Of a stretch of 21,238 nt of DNA, positions 1 to 7,464 are shown piece by piece. Origin of the DNA: a virus. A program made the position numbers and the translations under genes. A model generated the notes under the pieces. That model worked only from the letters and a program-made list of their open reading frames with translations, had not been told where the DNA came from and searched no databases. Numbering within the stretch: position 1 is the first letter of the stretch; the number at the start of each line of letters is the position of its first letter. The stretch covers positions 1-21,238 of the IMG/VR virus record IMGVR_UViG_3300017971_000841; one strand, 5' to 3'.

Positions 1-1119
1 GAGCGTGTTAATAAATATGGAACAGTTAAATTAAAAGCTATTTATAGAAATAATGAAGAGGAAGATTTCAAACAAGAGTATGAACTTTATTATATTGATG
101 AATCAATTTCTTATTTTCCTCTTGATTTGATTAGGAGTTGTGTTTTTGAAGATGAAAATACTTTAATATTAGAAGGTAATATTGATCCTGATGAATTCAG
201 AGTTGGTTGGTCTCCTTTGAAAGGAGATAGTGGTTTAATAGTTCCTGATACAATGATGAATTTATATAGAAAAGATGATATTAATTGGTATTGTGAATTG
301 GCTCAGTATTATGATTCAGATATTATTATTGAATTGATTGAACAAATGGTTGATAAACTTCTCGTCAGGATGCAGGTAGGACAATTTGGAAGAAATCTTT
401 TGTTTGGGATGGATATTGGTAGAAAAAGAGATAGTTCTGAGATTTCTATTTTTGAAGAAGTTGAATTAGATACTCATAATTTACATGTGGAGAGATTAGG
501 TATTGAGTTAATTAATGTTCCTTTCAGAAAACAAAAAGAAATTATTAAGTTAATTCTTACAAAACTTCCTATTACTAAAGCCAATATTGATGGAACTCAA
601 GGTTCTCACGGTGCTGATTTAGCAGAGCATTTTGAATATGAATTTCCACAGATAGTAGAAGCTATTCAGTTTGATTTGGAATCTAAAGCGCGTATGGTTA
701 AGAACTTCAGATTTAGGCTAGAGGATAGAGCAATCGCATTGTACAATGATTCGCATTCGATAAAGCAGATTCATAGTATAAAAAGGACAGTAACTGAGTC
801 TGCTAATATTAAGTATGGTGCAGATAAAACAAAAAAACATCATGGAGATAAATTTTGGGCTAGAGCATTAGCAAGTATTGGTGGAAATGAGTATGACAGA
901 GATAGATTATTGAGTACAAATAATATAATTAGATTGGGAAATATAAGAAAATATAATGAAGGTATTAAAGGTAAAGGCAATAACATCATAGGTATTTCAA
1001 ACAATTCTATTGTTGCAAAAATAAATGCTTCTAAAGGTAAACGTAATATTGGAACTCCAAGAGTAGGTATGTTTAATTCAATGAGTGGCGTCTTTAATGA
1101 TATGACGTATTACGGTTAA
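1..1119 (+). CDS. terL: Terminase large subunit, C-terminal nuclease part (5' partial)
   Basis: This is the C-terminal half of the DNA-packaging motor. The reading frame is open from the first base of the window, so the ATPase domain lies upstream. The visible part matches the RNase H-like nuclease of TerL, which cuts concatemeric phage DNA. Three acidic signatures are in the expected order: GMDIGRKRD (Asp codon at 412), NIDGTQGSHG (Asp codon at 589) and the late HGDKFWARALA (Asp codon at 847), the equivalent of the usual D-x-x-W/F-A-x-A metal-binding motif. The tail of about 90 residues is basic and Asn/Gly/Ile-rich, with no recognisable fold. The portal gene follows after 12 bases. The TTG at 127 is not a start; it is internal to the open frame. 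Family assignment rests on motif recognition only. Confidence 0.88.
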   Translation, partial: ERVNKYGTVKLKAIYRNNEEEDFKQEYELYYIDESISYFPLDLIRSCVFEDENTLILEGNIDPDEFRVGWSPLKGDSGLIVPDTMMNLYRKDDINWYCELAQYYDSDIIIELIEQMVDKLLVRMQVGQFGRNLLFGMDIGRKRDSSEISIFEEVELDTHNLHVERLGIELINVPFRKQKEIIKLILTKLPITKANIDGTQGSHGADLAEHFEYEFPQIVEAIQFDLESKARMVKNFRFRLEDRAIALYNDSHSIKQIHSIKRTVTESANIKYGADKTKKHHGDKFWARALASIGGNEYDRDRLLSTNNIIRLGNIRKYNEGIKGKGNNIIGISNNSIVAKINASKGKRNIGTPRVGMFNSMSGVFNDMTYYG

Positions 1120-1131
1120 AAGGAAACTGAA

Positions 1132-2760
1132 ATGCAACAGAAACATGTTGTTAGAACACCAATGCCACGTAAAGAAGAGATTAAAGCTCTTCCTTCTGTT
1201 GCTCAAGATATGCTTGGTTTTTTTGAAAATAAAATAGATATTGTAGACTACAAAAATCTTGCACGTGGAATGGTTGATGCAGCTAATGGAAAAGTTCCTA
1301 ATTTTGGAAAAGGAACTATTCGATATGAGAATCCTAATCTAAGAAAACAAGCACAATTATATTCTCAAATTGGTGAATATAATCCTGATAAAATTCCGAT
1401 TGCTACTTATGAGAAGATGCGGTTAGATCCTACTATTGCGTTGGCTACATCTTTTATTGAACTTCAAATTTTAGCTCAGAATTTTAGAATTGAGTGTGCT
1501 AATCCTCGTATTGCAGCTGTAGTCCACGCAATAATTAGGCCTATTTATAGAAAAACAGTCAAATCTATGCTCCGAGCTGTGCAGTTTGGATTTGCTGTTG
1601 GTGAGAAAATTTATAAAAAAGTAAAGCTTAAAGTTATTATTGAAGATGATAGTGGTAATAGTAGAATCATTCACAATAAATATACTGTTGTTGTTGATAA
1701 GGTGAAATTTGCTCATCCTGGATCTATAAAAATTGAAAGAGATAAGAAGACTGAAGAAATTAAGTATGTTATTCAGAAACAAGATTACTTTAGTAATATT
1801 ATCAATATAGAACCTAAAGTAAAGATTGGAAAATGTATTTGGTTTTCTCATGACGAGGAATATGGAAATTTTTTTGGAAGCGCTAGGTATAAGGCTGCTT
1901 ATCAGCCTTGGTATTTTGGTCAAATTGTTTTGCAATTTATGCTTCGTTATCTTGAAAGACAGGGTGCTCCAGCCGCAAAAGGTCGTGCTCCTCTTGGTAA
2001 TTCAACCACAAGTGATGGAGAGAAAGTCGGCAACATTGATGTTATTCTTGAAGCAGCCAATGCGCTCGTTTCAAACTCTGCTGTTGCTATTCCTAGTCAG
2101 TACGACAAGAATGGAAATCAACTTTGGGATGTTGAGCTTGTTGAAGATGAACAGCGTGGAGAAATGTTCCTCGAAGTTATTCGAGCACTTAACCTCTTGA
2201 AGACAAGAGCACTTTTCGTTCCTGATAAAGTTGGTGTTGCTGAAGGTAGTTCTACTAATGCAACTGCTGAATCTCATCTTGATGTTCACCTTCTTGCTGA
2301 AGAAGCTTTAATTCAAATGATTGAAGATTGTTTAAACACACAATTAATTCCTGATATTATGCAATTTAATTTTCCTCCGTCTAAGCAGATTCCATGTTAT
2401 ATAAAAATAGAGAGATTGAATTATAGTAAACGTACTCTCTTAAGAGATGTTTTACTTCGGATGCTTATGTTTTATTCAAGTTCGATGCGTGATGGTAATT
2501 GGCCTAATTGGTTACCATCTGTTAAAGAAATCTCTAAGTTTCTTGAAGTTCCTGGTTCTGAGAGTCCTAAATTATTCTTGCCACCTTCAGTTACTGATGA
2601 TAAAACAGATGAATCCTCTGATGACGATGATTTCAATCCTGATGATGACAATGATGAAGATGAATTAGATAAAGAACAAAAAATAAAAGATCGTAATAAA
2701 GATGCAAATAAAAGAAAAGAAAGAACACGTAGAGATAGACGCTCTCGTGAACGTGTTTGA
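1132..2760 (+). CDS. Portal protein (DUF935 / Mu gp29-like)
   Basis: The portal is the ring at the capsid vertex through which DNA enters and leaves. The protein has 542 residues, normal for portals. Signatures are YEKMRLDPTIAL around residues 93-104, matching the 'DP.ia.al' segment of DUF935-type portals, and FGFAVGEKIY at 152-161, matching their 'yGfsv.E' motif. A YLERQGAPAAKGRAP segment is also typical. The C-terminal 60 residues are low complexity: an Asp/Glu run followed by a Lys/Arg-rich tail ending RRSRERV. The ATG has an AAAGGAA Shine-Dalgarno. It sits between terL and the protease, the standard portal position. The central third uses more CGT, CTT and GCT codons than the ends. Confidence 0.82.
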   Translation: MQQKHVVRTPMPRKEEIKALPSVAQDMLGFFENKIDIVDYKNLARGMVDAANGKVPNFGKGTIRYENPNLRKQAQLYSQIGEYNPDKIPIATYEKMRLDPTIALATSFIELQILAQNFRIECANPRIAAVVHAIIRPIYRKTVKSMLRAVQFGFAVGEKIYKKVKLKVIIEDDSGNSRIIHNKYTVVVDKVKFAHPGSIKIERDKKTEEIKYVIQKQDYFSNIINIEPKVKIGKCIWFSHDEEYGNFFGSARYKAAYQPWYFGQIVLQFMLRYLERQGAPAAKGRAPLGNSTTSDGEKVGNIDVILEAANALVSNSAVAIPSQYDKNGNQLWDVELVEDEQRGEMFLEVIRALNLLKTRALFVPDKVGVAEGSSTNATAESHLDVHLLAEEALIQMIEDCLNTQLIPDIMQFNFPPSKQIPCYIKIERLNYSKRTLLRDVLLRMLMFYSSSMRDGNWPNWLPSVKEISKFLEVPGSESPKLFLPPSVTDDKTDESSDDDDFNPDDDNDEDELDKEQKIKDRNKDANKRKERTRRDRRSRERV

Positions 2761-2774
2761 GATAGGAGTTTCAG

Positions 2775-4763
2775 ATGCCAGTTAAAGTTGAACGTTGTGT
2801 GAAAGATCTACTTAAAGATTCGAAATTTAAGCCAAATCTTCCACAAAAGAAAAGAGAACAATCAGCTTGGGCTATTTGTCAAGCTTCTCAGAATAAGAAA
2901 AATGCCGATCAAATTTTCAGTACACTATATGATCTTCCTTGTAGCGTTTCAATTGAATGTGACGAGAATGGATTTGTTACTTTGGGTGAGAATGAAGAAG
3001 TTGAAGATCAAGTTTTTTCAGATGATGGTGAACTTGATGAATTAAATTTTGATTTGTATTTTGATGAAAATGGTGATTCTGATAAGTTAAAAGGTTATTC
3101 TATTTTCAAAGAAATTAAATTAGAAGATGAAAAAGAAAAAAAGAAAGTAGAAGCTGAAGTTGAAGTTGCTACTGAATATATTCCTGTTTCAACGAAGCTT
3201 GAACTTTTACGTCAAGGAAATTATAAACATCCTTGGTATGGAGAAATTGTTTTTGATAAGAAATATTTTGTTAGTTGTATTCAGAACTTTGTAAATGATG
3301 TTGTTCAACGAGAGATTTCCTTTGATGCTCAACACATGCCATGGCTTGGTGCTGTTGCATGGCTCAAGAAGTTGATGCTCCGACGACGTTCTTTCAAGAA
3401 TGATGTCAATCGTTGGGTCCTTCTTGGTAAAGCAGACTTCACAGAAGATGGAGAAGAAATGATCCGTAAGAAGCGGTTCAAATATTTCTCCATTGAAGTT
3501 CATGATAATTTTACTGATAGAGAAACAGATGAGGAATACGGCCCTACCGTGATGGGTGGTAGCGTTACTAATAGACCATTCATTCCCGGTATGTTACCGG
3601 TTGAATTGAGTGAGGATGCTTTCAGTGCTAGGGAAACAGAGCCCGGTGGAACTGGTAATGGAAGTATCGTCATGGATGATATTGGAAAACAGGAGGTGGA
3701 AAACAGGAAAGAAATTCAAGCGCTCATTCATGAACTGGATGAGATAATAAAAGAACAACAAGAAATTGATTCTACTGAGTTGCAAATTAAGAAAAAAGTA
3801 CCTGACAGTAAGCTGCCTGATATGGCGTTCGCCCTTGTAAAAAAGGACAGGACAGGAACAGTGTTGAAGCGTTCTTTGCCTCACCATTATTCCGATGTCA
3901 AGTCACCTACGGAAAACAGTTCCGTTGACATAGGGCGGCTCCGTAATGCTTTGGCACGCTGGAATCAAGTAACTGGATTTTCCTCCTCCGAAAAAGCCAA
4001 GGCACAGAAGCATCTTGAGGCGCATGCCAAAGATTTGCTGAAGACCCATAAAAAGAAGCAAGCCGCACCAGCGGTTGAGACATTAACAGAAAAAGGAGTC
4101 GGAAACATGGATATCGAACTGATGATCTCTGATCTTCAGAAGAAGTTCGACGCCTTGGATGACAAGAGTTCCGACCTTGCCAAGGCGTATTCTGAGCAGA
4201 TCAAATCTTTGACTGAAGCTCACGAAGCTGCAGTCAAGACTGCTGCTCAGCAGAAGGAAATGGCTGAGAAGACTGCACAGGAGCAGTCGAAGAAGTTCGA
4301 GGAGCAGGAAGCAAAACTGAAGTCTCTGGAAGAAGCTAATGCAAAGCTCAATGAGCGTTTTGCAGAGGCTGATGAGGAACGTCGGCAATCCAAGATTCAG
4401 CTTTTCTGTGATCGTATGGAGAAGGCTGATCACTTCCCTGCAACCATCGAGGTTGCAAAGAAGTTCCTGCTTGCTTCCAAGAACGAGTTCTCTGTCACTA
4501 CCAAGCTTTCGGAAGATGGTGAGGACGAGAACTACGATCTCATGAAGATCTTCGAGGAATTGCTCAACACTATTCCTAGTGAAAAGCGTGTCATGCTGAC
4601 GCAGACGCTAAAGCAGGAAACAAGTGTTGAGCCTGAATCTCCCACCAAGCCTGGTGAGAAGAAGGTGAAGCTCGAGGATGGCGAGGTCGATATCATGGAC
4701 CCGAAGCGTATCGCTCGTGCAGCGAGGCGCAACAAGTTCAAGACCAAGACTGACGTCCAGTAG
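2775..4763 (+). CDS. Fused prohead maturation protease and scaffold
   Basis: The 662-residue protein appears to join the protease that matures the prohead to the scaffold that shapes it. Residues 1-40 form a small Lys/Cys-containing N-terminal module, followed by an acidic stretch. Residues about 140-285 resemble the Mu gpI-type protease region: SFDAQHMPWLGAVAWLKKL (His187), then a core strand KYFSIEV (Ser239) and GGSVTNRPFIPGMLPVEL, the 'LTN.P' landmark. His187 and Ser239 are my candidates for the catalytic pair, by inference. Residues about 343-425 carry the common phage module LPDMAFALVKK...LRNALARWNQVTGFS. Residues 445-662 are a Lys/Glu/Ala/Gln-rich coiled coil typical of scaffolds. A strong internal start lies at residue 445. 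Composition becomes GC-richer from about position 3300-3540, inside the protease domain. Confidence 0.8.
   Translation: MPVKVERCVKDLLKDSKFKPNLPQKKREQSAWAICQASQNKKNADQIFSTLYDLPCSVSIECDENGFVTLGENEEVEDQVFSDDGELDELNFDLYFDENGDSDKLKGYSIFKEIKLEDEKEKKKVEAEVEVATEYIPVSTKLELLRQGNYKHPWYGEIVFDKKYFVSCIQNFVNDVVQREISFDAQHMPWLGAVAWLKKLMLRRRSFKNDVNRWVLLGKADFTEDGEEMIRKKRFKYFSIEVHDNFTDRETDEEYGPTVMGGSVTNRPFIPGMLPVELSEDAFSARETEPGGTGNGSIVMDDIGKQEVENRKEIQALIHELDEIIKEQQEIDSTELQIKKKVPDSKLPDMAFALVKKDRTGTVLKRSLPHHYSDVKSPTENSSVDIGRLRNALARWNQVTGFSSSEKAKAQKHLEAHAKDLLKTHKKKQAAPAVETLTEKGVGNMDIELMISDLQKKFDALDDKSSDLAKAYSEQIKSLTEAHEAAVKTAAQQKEMAEKTAQEQSKKFEEQEAKLKSLEEANAKLNERFAEADEERRQSKIQLFCDRMEKADHFPATIEVAKKFLLASKNEFSVTTKLSEDGEDENYDLMKIFEELLNTIPSEKRVMLTQTLKQETSVEPESPTKPGEKKVKLEDGEVDIMDPKRIARAARRNKFKTKTDVQ
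4107..4763 (+). CDS. Nested scaffolding protein from an internal in-frame start
   Basis: An ATG at 4107 is in frame with the protease-scaffold gene (codon 445). AAAAGGAG at 4091-4098 stands 8 bases before it, as good a ribosome site as any in the window. Starting here gives a 218-residue product MDIELMISDLQKKFDALDDK... that contains exactly the coiled-coil scaffold (residues about 1-105) and a basic C-terminus ending KRIARAARRNKFKTKTDVQ. This is the arrangement known for lambda C/Nu3 and for many fused phage proteases, where the short form is made in large excess as the scaffold. What is seen is the ribosome site, the frame and the domain boundary; separate expression is inferred. Confidence 0.6.
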   Translation: MDIELMISDLQKKFDALDDKSSDLAKAYSEQIKSLTEAHEAAVKTAAQQKEMAEKTAQEQSKKFEEQEAKLKSLEEANAKLNERFAEADEERRQSKIQLFCDRMEKADHFPATIEVAKKFLLASKNEFSVTTKLSEDGEDENYDLMKIFEELLNTIPSEKRVMLTQTLKQETSVEPESPTKPGEKKVKLEDGEVDIMDPKRIARAARRNKFKTKTDVQ

Positions 4764-4811
4764 GTAGTGAGACCCTACCTGCTTTGAAGTAGAGTTGATA
4801 AAAAGACTCTA
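4759..4811 (+). promoter_or_regulatory. Two hairpins between scaffold and decoration genes
   Basis: The 79-base gap before the decoration gene can fold into two stem-loops. The first, 4759-4783, spans the scaffold stop codon: AGGTAG/CTACCT with extra outer pairs and a 7-base loop. The second, 4790-4811, pairs TAGAGT with ACTCTA around a 10-base A-rich loop. Neither is followed by a T tract, so they look more like mRNA processing or protective structures than terminators. The segment 4798-4816 recurs, with small changes, before the capsid gene. Confidence 0.35.
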
Positions 4812-4842
4812 GGAAAAACCTCACGGTCATTGGAGGAAAAAG

Positions 4843-5277
4843 ATGCGAAATGACGTGATTGGCTATCACAGCTATGATGGTACGGGTCTCACTGAAGAGA
4901 TCCTTGCCTCCATGGAAGGTCTGATCGAAATCTCGATCACGATCGATTCGACTTGTCGTGATACAGCGAATGCCACGACAACAGATCTTCGTCGTGGTTT
5001 GGTGCTCTGGCCTGATACTGCAGTTACCAACGACAACTACACGCAGTTTGATGCTGCTGCGAAGTCTGCTGGTGCTGGTGGTCAGGCGGTTGTACTTGCG
5101 CATCCTGTCGATATCAGCGCTGGTGTCAATATTGTAGCCAAGGCCTACAAAGGATGTGTTCTGAAGCCTGACAAACTCATCGACGACAGTGGTTATACAC
5201 TGACACATTTCGATGCGACGGAGCAGGCGAAGGCTAAGGGTATCATCGTGATGGACAAGAGCACCAACATCCCATAG
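4843..5277 (+). CDS. Head decoration-like protein (lambda gpD-type family)
   Basis: This 144-residue protein lies directly before the major capsid gene, where head decoration (capsid-stabilising) proteins usually lie. The layout TTTDLRRGLVLWPDTA...YTQFDAAAKSAGAGGQAVVLAHPVDISAG...KGCVLKPDKLID follows the decoration-family pattern: a 'G.vL' strand, a 'y..yda.a.dG' turn, then 'a.gil...vd..aG....v...g.v'. No signal peptide or membrane segment is seen. The start is supported by TTGGAGGAAAAAG just upstream. Codons are C/G-ending (ATC, CTC, GAC, AAC), as in the capsid gene, which suggests high expression. The family call comes from pattern and position rather than a diagnostic motif. Confidence 0.65.
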   Translation: MRNDVIGYHSYDGTGLTEEILASMEGLIEISITIDSTCRDTANATTTDLRRGLVLWPDTAVTNDNYTQFDAAAKSAGAGGQAVVLAHPVDISAGVNIVAKAYKGCVLKPDKLIDDSGYTLTHFDATEQAKAKGIIVMDKSTNIP

Positions 5278-5303
5278 GGGTATGGAGTTCGATCCCTGAA
5301 GCC

Positions 5304-5331
5304 ATAAAGAGTTCTAGGAAAGGAGAACCCA
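5304..5331 (+). promoter_or_regulatory. Capsid gene leader with Shine-Dalgarno in a hairpin loop
   Basis: GTTCT (5311-5315) can pair with AGAAC (5324-5328). The loop AGGAAAGG exposes the Shine-Dalgarno just before the ATG at 5332. The segment 5304-5321 (ATAAAGAGTTCTAGGAAA) resembles 4798-4816 (ATAAAAAGACTCTAGGAAA) in the decoration-gene leader. Presenting a ribosome site in a loop could favour initiation or protect mRNA; this is inferred. Confidence 0.4.
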
Positions 5332-6579
5332 ATGGACGACCTGATGAACCACGAACTCCTTCAGCCCCGATACATTTCGAAGGTGCTGGACGAGATCATT
5401 CCCGATACATCGGAATATGCGTTAACGCAGGAAGTTCCGATGGTGACGCAAGATACCGAGCAAGTGATTGTCGATGTTCGTGATAACATCGGCGGTATGA
5501 CCCAGGCTGTTGCTGCTGGTGCTGAGTCACCTACAGTTGAACAGCGTGGACGTAGTCAGTTTCAATTCACGCCTGCTGAGTTCCGTGAAAAGACATTACT
5601 CAGTCGTCGTGACCTTCAGTGTATTCGCAAGATCGGTACTGCCTCGGAGCTGGAAAGTGCTGAGGAGCGTGTGGCCGAGATTGTGGGTGGTCTCCGCTAC
5701 CGTCTCGAGACAAGGATGGAGTGGTGCCGTTGGCAGATGCTCTTCGGAGAACTTGAGATCAATCAGGAAGATGTGCAGTTTACAGTGGACTATGGTATTC
5801 CATCTGACTTCACACCTACCCTGACTGGTACGGATGTGTGGTCCGATCTTGCCAACTCCGATCCCATTGATGATATGCTGGAGTGGGTCTTCCTGTACAG
5901 GCATGAGGGAATCGATCCTGATTACTTCATGATGAACAGAGCTGTCGAAAAGCTCCTGCTTCAGAATGAGCACATTCGGGAACTGGCTGAGGCGCATTTC
6001 ACCAACACCGGCAACACTGAGATGAACACAGCTCGTCTCAATGACATGTTGAAGACATTTGCTGGTTACCCATACAAGACCTACGACAAGGGCTACTACT
6101 TCAAGATGAAGTTAGAGACACCCATCACGCCTGCGAGCACCAGCTTCATCGTGAGCGAGAATACAGGTGTCGAAGCCAGTGACGTCGTGACTGTCGTTCA
6201 CAAGAATGGCTCGCGATATGGTCAGGTGAACATCACTGTGACTCCGACTGGTCTTTCTTTCGCTCACTCCGCAATCGGCGGAACCATGACCTTCCCGGCT
6301 GGTTCCACTGTGCGCATCAAGAAGCAGTTCATCCCTGATGACATCTTCATCGTGCGCGGCAGAATTCCCCCTGGAACTACCGGTGGTACGAACTTTGGTG
6401 AGTTCGTGTCGGTGCCCAGCGAGTACAATGGTGGCTTGCTGAACCCACAGCCTGGTCCGTTTGGGAAGACTGTGATTGATGACGACGGTGATCCACCCAA
6501 GGCTTACATCTTGGCGGGTATCCGTGGTTTGACGGTGCACTACTTCCCAACATGTAACGTGGTTGCTACCGTCGACTAG
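5332..6579 (+). CDS. Major capsid protein (lambda gpE-like family)
   Basis: The 415-residue protein forms the capsid shell. The N-terminal half shows the E-family pattern: LLQPRYISKVLDEIIPD, then a beta region ending FREKTLLSRRDL (residues 84-95), then a long helix with RYRLETRMEWCRWQMLFGEL. Later come a conserved-looking DPIDDMLEWV helix and MMNRAVEKLLLQN. Residues about 260-333 look like an inserted beta-rich domain (ITPASTSFIVSENTG...VRIKKQF) between GYYFKMK and the closing IPDDIFIVRGRIPPG segment. It follows the decoration gene by 54 bases and has a strong AAAGGAGAA site. Its GC-rich, C-ending codons suggest very high expression. A strong hairpin follows the stop. Confidence 0.88.
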   Translation: MDDLMNHELLQPRYISKVLDEIIPDTSEYALTQEVPMVTQDTEQVIVDVRDNIGGMTQAVAAGAESPTVEQRGRSQFQFTPAEFREKTLLSRRDLQCIRKIGTASELESAEERVAEIVGGLRYRLETRMEWCRWQMLFGELEINQEDVQFTVDYGIPSDFTPTLTGTDVWSDLANSDPIDDMLEWVFLYRHEGIDPDYFMMNRAVEKLLLQNEHIRELAEAHFTNTGNTEMNTARLNDMLKTFAGYPYKTYDKGYYFKMKLETPITPASTSFIVSENTGVEASDVVTVVHKNGSRYGQVNITVTPTGLSFAHSAIGGTMTFPAGSTVRIKKQFIPDDIFIVRGRIPPGTTGGTNFGEFVSVPSEYNGGLLNPQPGPFGKTVIDDDGDPPKAYILAGIRGLTVHYFPTCNVVATVD

Positions 6580-6608
6580 TAGCGGGGTAGTACCAGAGAT
6601 TCTCTCAG

Positions 6609-6640
6609 AGGTTGGGGTAGCGGAAACGCTACCCCTTCCT
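6609..6640 (+). terminator. Strong GNRA-capped hairpin after the capsid gene
   Basis: GGGGTAGCG (6614-6622) pairs perfectly with CGCTACCCC (6627-6635) around a GAAA tetraloop. AGG (6609-6611) and CCT (6638-6640) can add three pairs beyond a TT/TT internal loop. The following TTCCTTT is only a weak U tract, so partial termination or mRNA 3'-end protection is likelier than full termination. It sits 34 bases after the capsid stop, the usual place for a terminator that separates the abundant capsid mRNA from genes downstream. Confidence 0.75.
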
Positions 6641-6686
6641 TTGAGGTTCTCATAGAAGATAAAAACCCCGAACAAGAGGAAGTACA

Positions 6687-7064
6687 ATGGCAAAGAAACT
6701 TGATGATTTCGCGGTCGAGATCAACCTTAATGGTTGGTACAACAAAAAAGACAAGAAAAGCTATCGAGCTGGACAGAAGTTCAAGGGTGCTGAAATCACT
6801 GAGCGCATGGTTGAAGCTGTGGAATCTGATGAGTCTTTTTTCAGCAAGAAAACTGGCAAGACTCATCTCGTTGTTGAGTTGCTTGGTGGTGGTTCAGCTT
6901 CTGAGTTGAGAACAGCTTTTGATGCTTATGAACCTGAAAAAGCGAAACCAGAGCCTGTTCCAAAGGCTAAGGTTGAAGAATCTGAACCAAAGAAGAATGA
7001 AGAGAAGAAAACAGAAAAAAAAGAAAAGAAGCCAGTGAGGCGTGCTCGTCCCAGTGATGACTAG
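6687..7064 (+). CDS. Unknown small protein with charged tail
   Basis: I do not recognise this 125-residue protein. Residues 1-80 look like a compact mixed alpha/beta domain (DDFAVEINLNGWYNKKDKKS...HLVVELLGGG). From residue 87 the chain becomes a Pro/Glu/Lys tail (EPEKAKPEPVPKAK...EKKPVRRARPSDD) that is probably disordered and ends with a basic patch. No membrane segment or signal peptide is seen. The ATG follows AAGAGGAAG. The place after the capsid gene is where head-completion, head-fibre or connector accessory proteins are often found, but nothing in the sequence decides its job. Confidence 0.75.
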   Translation: MAKKLDDFAVEINLNGWYNKKDKKSYRAGQKFKGAEITERMVEAVESDESFFSKKTGKTHLVVELLGGGSASELRTAFDAYEPEKAKPEPVPKAKVEESEPKKNEEKKTEKKEKKPVRRARPSDD

Positions 7065-7065
7065 G

Positions 7066-7103
7066 AGCAGCTTCCTTTCTATTCAAAAATAAAAGGAAGT
7101 GCT
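7066..7103 (+). promoter_or_regulatory. Long hairpin burying the Shine-Dalgarno of the 7106 gene
   Basis: AGCA-g-CTTCCTTT (7066-7078) pairs with AAAGGAAG-TGCT (7092-7103): 12 pairs with one bulged G and a 13-base loop. The 3' arm contains the only good ribosome site (AAAGGAAG) for the ATG at 7106. Translation of that gene should be reduced unless the stem is opened, for example by a ribosome ending the preceding gene at 7064 or by a protein. No T tract follows, so it is not a classic terminator. Confidence 0.6.
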
Positions 7104-7105
7104 TC

Positions 7106-7453
7106 ATGGAAAATATAAAAGAAAAAGAAGAAATAATCAGAACACAATACTGGCTTGATGGAATCGATGAAAAGGTTCACGATCAAGTCATAGAAGGTTT
7201 CTTTAGAACGCAAGAAAAAAAGGTTGCTATTTTTCTCAAAGCACGTGGCTATCCAGTTCGTGGTCTGGAAAAGAAAATGATTCGTGTAAGTGGCAACCAT
7301 AAAAAGAAAATTCTTGCATTCTGTTTTGATAGCTGTGTGCGTAGTGCATTTCTTGAATTGTACAATTATGATGATCCAAAACATTTCAATGTAAATGCAA
7401 AAAGAATGCTTGATGCAACACAAGATATTAGTTCAATGATCATCAATTTTTGA
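7106..7453 (+). CDS. Unknown 115-residue protein
   Basis: I do not recognise this protein. It is predicted to be mostly helical, with alternating charged segments: KEKEEIIRTQYWLDGIDEKVHDQVIEG, a basic centre (LKARGYPVRGLEKKMIRVSGNHKKKI), then CFDSCVRSAFLELYNYDD. No membrane helix or signal peptide is seen. Two cysteines are four apart in CFDSC. Translation probably depends on opening the upstream hairpin that holds its ribosome site. It ends 11 bases before the holin-like gene and could belong with it or with head completion. Confidence 0.7.
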   Translation: MENIKEKEEIIRTQYWLDGIDEKVHDQVIEGFFRTQEKKVAIFLKARGYPVRGLEKKMIRVSGNHKKKILAFCFDSCVRSAFLELYNYDDPKHFNVNAKRMLDATQDISSMIINF

Positions 7454-7464
7454 GGGAGAGAACA

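Noticed and set aside
211-227. Palindrome TCTCCTTTGAAAGGAGA in terL
   Set aside because: It is a short near-loopless palindrome; several of 10-17 bases occur in the window and are probably chance or ordinary restriction-like sites.
1471-1935. Minus-strand open frame within the portal gene
   Set aside because: It is rich in Asn, Ile, Phe and Ser in the way antisense of AT-rich coding sequence is, and has no start context.
4738-5208. Minus-strand open frame across the scaffold end and decoration gene
   Set aside because: It crosses the end of one supported gene and most of another and shows no protein family features.
6112-6693. Long open frame on the minus strand behind the capsid gene (193 codons)
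   Set aside because: It lies opposite the well-supported major capsid gene, has no ribosome site or recognisable motif, and its composition is what the antisense of a GC-richer gene gives.
7450-7464. TTG at 7450 as start of the holin-like gene
   Set aside because: ATG 7465 has a GGGAGAG site at good spacing, and the TTG start would lie within the preceding stop region without a ribosome site.
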